From contig JACKIN010000003.1 in assembly GCA_020638495.1 (NCBI GenBank), positions 1 through 64,000 on the forward strand: a DNA stretch of 64,000 nt, written 5' to 3'. Made by a program: the position numbers and the translations under genes. Position 1 is the first letter of the stretch; every line of letters starts with the position of its first letter. Shown here in pieces: positions 61,499 to 64,000 of the stretch. The notes below the pieces were generated by a model. The model made no database searches. It saw only the letters and a program-made list of their open reading frames with translations, and was not told the origin of the DNA. Source of the DNA: Geminicoccaceae bacterium. GTDB taxonomy: Bacteria; Pseudomonadota; Alphaproteobacteria; Geminicoccales; Geminicoccaceae.

Positions 61499-62136
61499 GG
61501 CGGCTCCTTGCCACCGCACCGTTCGGCCGCGTCCAACTGGGGCAGCTGCCGGAGCTCGCGATCCGGCCAGGCAGCGCAATCGACGGACACTCGTTGTCAC
61601 CGGCTGCGGCAATGACCCGCCAGCTGCTCGCCAGCTGCTTGAACACTGGCGAAGCCGGTATCTGCCACGTGCTCGGGCCCGGTCGTCTGGTAGGTGAAGA
61701 CTCCCTGCCCTTTCCCTGCCGAATGGACCCCCTACCTGGAGCTACCGACTGGCCGGGTCCGGAGCCGGACTGTCAATGGCTGGTGATTGGAGATGGGCTT
61801 GCTTCGCTCGATGATCCGCAGGCGGCACTAGCGCGCATTGCTCAAACCATTGCCTCTCTGCCGACCACGCGCGTTCTCATGGTATTGCCGGGCACGGCAA
61901 TGTTGCCCGATGACGAACCGCCGTGTCCGCGACGCTGGCTTTTTAGTGCGGTCAGTGGCAATGCGATGGCCAGGGCGGCGTTCGGCGACAGGATTCGCCT
62001 GTTGGCCAGCCTTGGCAATGCGCTGACGGCGAGCGCCGAGCTGCTTGGTCTCGCTGCCGACCGCCTCTGGCCCGACGAGCTGGAGAAAAACGATCCCGAA
62101 TATCCGATGGTCGTGGCTTTCGCCACGGTCGACTGA
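61483..62136 (+). CDS. Reduced methyltransferase-like protein of glycan clusters
   Basis: A 217-residue protein without a clear SAM-binding glycine motif. The start RPGSAIDGHSL and the end GNALTASAELLGLAADRLWPDELEKNDPEYPMVVA (in parts) follow, in my reading, the same order as GT2-associated class I methyltransferases, whose ends read like HGNV...FLHGLAAEEL...DYHDPDYPVL. The middle appears shortened and motif I is not recognisable, so it may be inactive or bind something else. It overlaps the GT2 gene by 16 bp, which supports functional pairing. This relation rests on pattern memory and needs a profile search. Confidence 0.6.
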   Translation: MPGRLRRLLATAPFGRVQLGQLPELAIRPGSAIDGHSLSPAAAMTRQLLASCLNTGEAGICHVLGPGRLVGEDSLPFPCRMDPLPGATDWPGPEPDCQWLVIGDGLASLDDPQAALARIAQTIASLPTTRVLMVLPGTAMLPDDEPPCPRRWLFSAVSGNAMARAAFGDRIRLLASLGNALTASAELLGLAADRLWPDELEKNDPEYPMVVAFATVD

Positions 62137-62151
62137 AGCCAGCCTCTCGTA

Positions 62152-63981
62152 ATGAGTCACCAACGCATTCGGCTAGATGGCGACCGGCAGGCGGTCCGAG
62201 CGCTGTTTGCGCTCTGCGGCAGGCGTCGAGTCATTCTGATACCGATCATCGTCCTGGCAATCCTGGCCTTCCTCCTCGAAGGCATGGGCATCGGGTTGCT
62301 GATCCCGCTGGTCGACACGATGCTCGGCTCCCAGGGGCAGACGAGTTCTCAAGTCGGATTCGGTGCTGTCCTTGGCACTCTTACCGATTGGCTGCCAGAA
62401 GATCATCGGCTGACGCTGATCGTGGTCCTGGTCTGCCTGCTCATCGTCCTGAAGGCTGCCGTCATCTACGGCCATCACATGCTGTCCGTTTCGCTCACCA
62501 GTCATGTTGGTGGCGACCTGCGCGACCGGCTGTTCCGGCAGACCTTCGACATCGGCCTGCTGACAATCCAGAGACTCGGAATCGGCCGCCTGAACAACAC
62601 CATCGATATCCAGGTATGGAAGGTTTGCCAGGCGTTCGACACGCTCACCCATTTGACCGCGAGCATGGCGGCAAGTTTGGTCTTCTTGTGTCTGCTGCTG
62701 TTGATCTCCTGGCCGTTGACCCTTGCCGTAATCGGTAGTTTCCTGCTGGTCTCGCTGATCATGTTGGCGGTGCGTCGCGCCGCCCAGCGGCGCGGCCGCG
62801 AGCTTGTCGGTGTCAACGCCGACCTGTCCGGCAGGATTGTCGAGTCACTCACCCATCAGCGCATGGTCCGCGCGTTCGGCACCGAACACCTCGAGATGCA
62901 GAGGTTTCATCTGGCAAGCGAGGCGGTCCGGCGAGCCGTGTGGCGAACCGAGCTGCTGCGCGGCATCGTCGCCCCGGCCACCGAGCTCCTCTACGTACCG
63001 CTGATGTTCGGCGCGATCGGTCTGGGTCTGCTCCTCGACTTGGGCATGCCGGCACTCGTCGCCTATCTCTTGATGCTCTACCGCCTGCAGCCGCACTTGC
63101 GCGAGATCGACCGTCAAAGGGTCGAGCTGGCCGCCCACACCGGCCCGATCGAGGACGTCGTCACGCTACTGGACATAAGGGACGAGACCGCACCGCGCTC
63201 GGGCCACCGCCCGATTACCCGCATCCAAGGCTCCATTCGGTTCGAAGGCGTTTCGTTCGACTACGGCGTTGCCGAATCTGCCGGGGTCGACGACATCTCC
63301 TTCACGATCCCCAAAGGTGCCACCGTCGCGCTCGTGGGGCCCTCGGGCGCCGGCAAGTCGACCCTGATCGGGCTCCTTTTTCGCTTCTTCGACCCGACCG
63401 CTGGACGCATCCTGGTCGACGACGTGCCGCTGACAGAACTCAATCTGGCTGATTGGCGACGCCGTCTCACCTTCGCTGGCCAGGACGTCGAGCTGATGAG
63501 CGGCACGGTGTACGAAAACATCGCCTATGGCAGCCCCGACGCCAGTGACGAGGCCATCAGAGCCGCCGCCCGCCTCGCGCATGCCGACCACTTCATTGCC
63601 GCTCTGCCCGGCGGCTATGACGCGCCGATCGGTGCGCGCGGCCTGAATCTCTCCGGTGGGCAGCGGCAACGCCTGACGCTGGCCCGCGCCATGTTAAGGC
63701 GCCCAGACGTCCTGATCCTTGACGAAGCGACCAATTCACTCGATTCCGAATCAGAGGATGTCGTGCTCCAGCGGCTGCACGCCGCACGTGGCGACATGAC
63801 CCTGGTGGTCATTGCCCATCGCCTGAGACTGGTGCGTCACGCCGACCTCGTCGTCGTCCTAGACAATGGTCGCGCGATCGAGTGCGGTCCACCCGCAGAG
63901 CTGATGTCGAGTGGCGGCGCTTTCGATCGTCTGTGGCGTCGGCAGTCAGCTGTCGATCACCACGATTGGGTGCCGGGATGA
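62152..63981 (+). CDS. MsbA-type ABC exporter (fused membrane and ATPase domains)
   Basis: A 609-residue half-transporter with six helices in the first 320 residues. The ATPase has GPSGAGKSTLIGLLFRF (Walker A, about 397), LSGGQRQRLTLARAML (signature, about 500), LILDEATNSLDSES (Walker B) and VIAHRL (switch histidine). It works as a homodimer exporting a lipid, glycolipid or peptide. In a glycan operon a lipid-linked oligosaccharide is the likely cargo. The start is an ATG at 62152, and its TGA overlaps the next start (ATGA). Confidence 0.93.
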   Translation: MSHQRIRLDGDRQAVRALFALCGRRRVILIPIIVLAILAFLLEGMGIGLLIPLVDTMLGSQGQTSSQVGFGAVLGTLTDWLPEDHRLTLIVVLVCLLIVLKAAVIYGHHMLSVSLTSHVGGDLRDRLFRQTFDIGLLTIQRLGIGRLNNTIDIQVWKVCQAFDTLTHLTASMAASLVFLCLLLLISWPLTLAVIGSFLLVSLIMLAVRRAAQRRGRELVGVNADLSGRIVESLTHQRMVRAFGTEHLEMQRFHLASEAVRRAVWRTELLRGIVAPATELLYVPLMFGAIGLGLLLDLGMPALVAYLLMLYRLQPHLREIDRQRVELAAHTGPIEDVVTLLDIRDETAPRSGHRPITRIQGSIRFEGVSFDYGVAESAGVDDISFTIPKGATVALVGPSGAGKSTLIGLLFRFFDPTAGRILVDDVPLTELNLADWRRRLTFAGQDVELMSGTVYENIAYGSPDASDEAIRAAARLAHADHFIAALPGGYDAPIGARGLNLSGGQRQRLTLARAMLRRPDVLILDEATNSLDSESEDVVLQRLHAARGDMTLVVIAHRLRLVRHADLVVVLDNGRAIECGPPAELMSSGGAFDRLWRRQSAVDHHDWVPG

Positions 63982-64000
63982 AGGTCCCGCTGATGCGCCC
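63978..64000 (+). CDS. Start of a further gene, truncated by the window edge
   Basis: An ATG at 63978 overlaps the exporter stop (ATGA), the common joint in this genome. Only MKVPLMR is readable before the sequence ends. It is probably the next gene of the glycan operon; no function can be given. Confidence 0.55.

Overview
The window is GC-rich chromosomal DNA, densely packed and mostly without mobile elements. It most likely comes from an alphaproteobacterium. Pointers are a CtrA-type response regulator with the family's characteristic DNA-binding half, a class I PHA synthase, an AcuI-type acryloyl-CoA reductase and a DUF3775 protein. It reads like a deep-branching or Rhodospirillales-like lineage, but the genus cannot be fixed from sequence alone. 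Many operon joints use 4-bp ATGA or GTGA overlaps.

Layout. (1) 1-9.6 kb is housekeeping: purB, a coupled cyclase/permease/DUF924 trio, a YihY/BrkB membrane protein, acuI, a cold-shock protein with promoter and terminator, the CtrA-like regulator and mscL. (2) 9.7-30.6 kb is a large surface-glycan locus in several short operons on both strands. It has four FemAB/BioF2-type acyl- or aminoacyl-transferase-like proteins, a phytanoyl-CoA-dioxygenase-like oxygenase, a short PglC-like sugar transferase, a PglA-like glycosyltransferase, a Wzc-like tyrosine autokinase, a PglF-like dehydratase, a PglE-like aminotransferase, two more GT4 enzymes, a beta-helix protein, a Wzx flippase, an O-antigen ligase/polymerase and a methyltransferase. 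(3) 30.8-34.2 kb holds an RTX lipase and PHA synthase. (4) 34.3-41.3 kb holds a PotABCD-like ABC operon with an internal stem-loop, an SLC13 permease and a DsbA-like oxidoreductase. (5) 41.3-54.0 kb is the most unusual part. A MotA/MotB-like motor pair with a small membrane protein and a 934-residue coiled-coil OmpA protein faces, across a 305-bp gap, a DUF3775 - micro-ORF - XpaC - TelA - SPFH/GYF - zinc-ribbon - MFS row. (6) 54.0-58.9 kb has an SDR, a split transketolase and an MscS channel with a small membrane partner. (7) 59-64 kb has a tRNA-Ser(GGA), then 0.5 kb of AT-rich gene-free DNA, then a second glycan operon (epimerase, GT2, reduced methyltransferase-like protein, ABC exporter) running off the end.

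How it fits together. The glycan locus could make a UDP-4-amino-sugar (PglF, PglE), load it on undecaprenyl phosphate (PglC-like), extend it (three GT4 enzymes), flip it (Wzx) and polymerise or ligate it under Wzc-type control. The FemAB-like proteins and the oxygenase are candidates for decoration. No Wza exporter is in view. The 41-54 kb block looks like an envelope stress or surveillance assembly: an ion-driven stator-like complex reaching the peptidoglycan beside TelA/XpaC/SPFH membrane-stress proteins. Its joint function is my inference.
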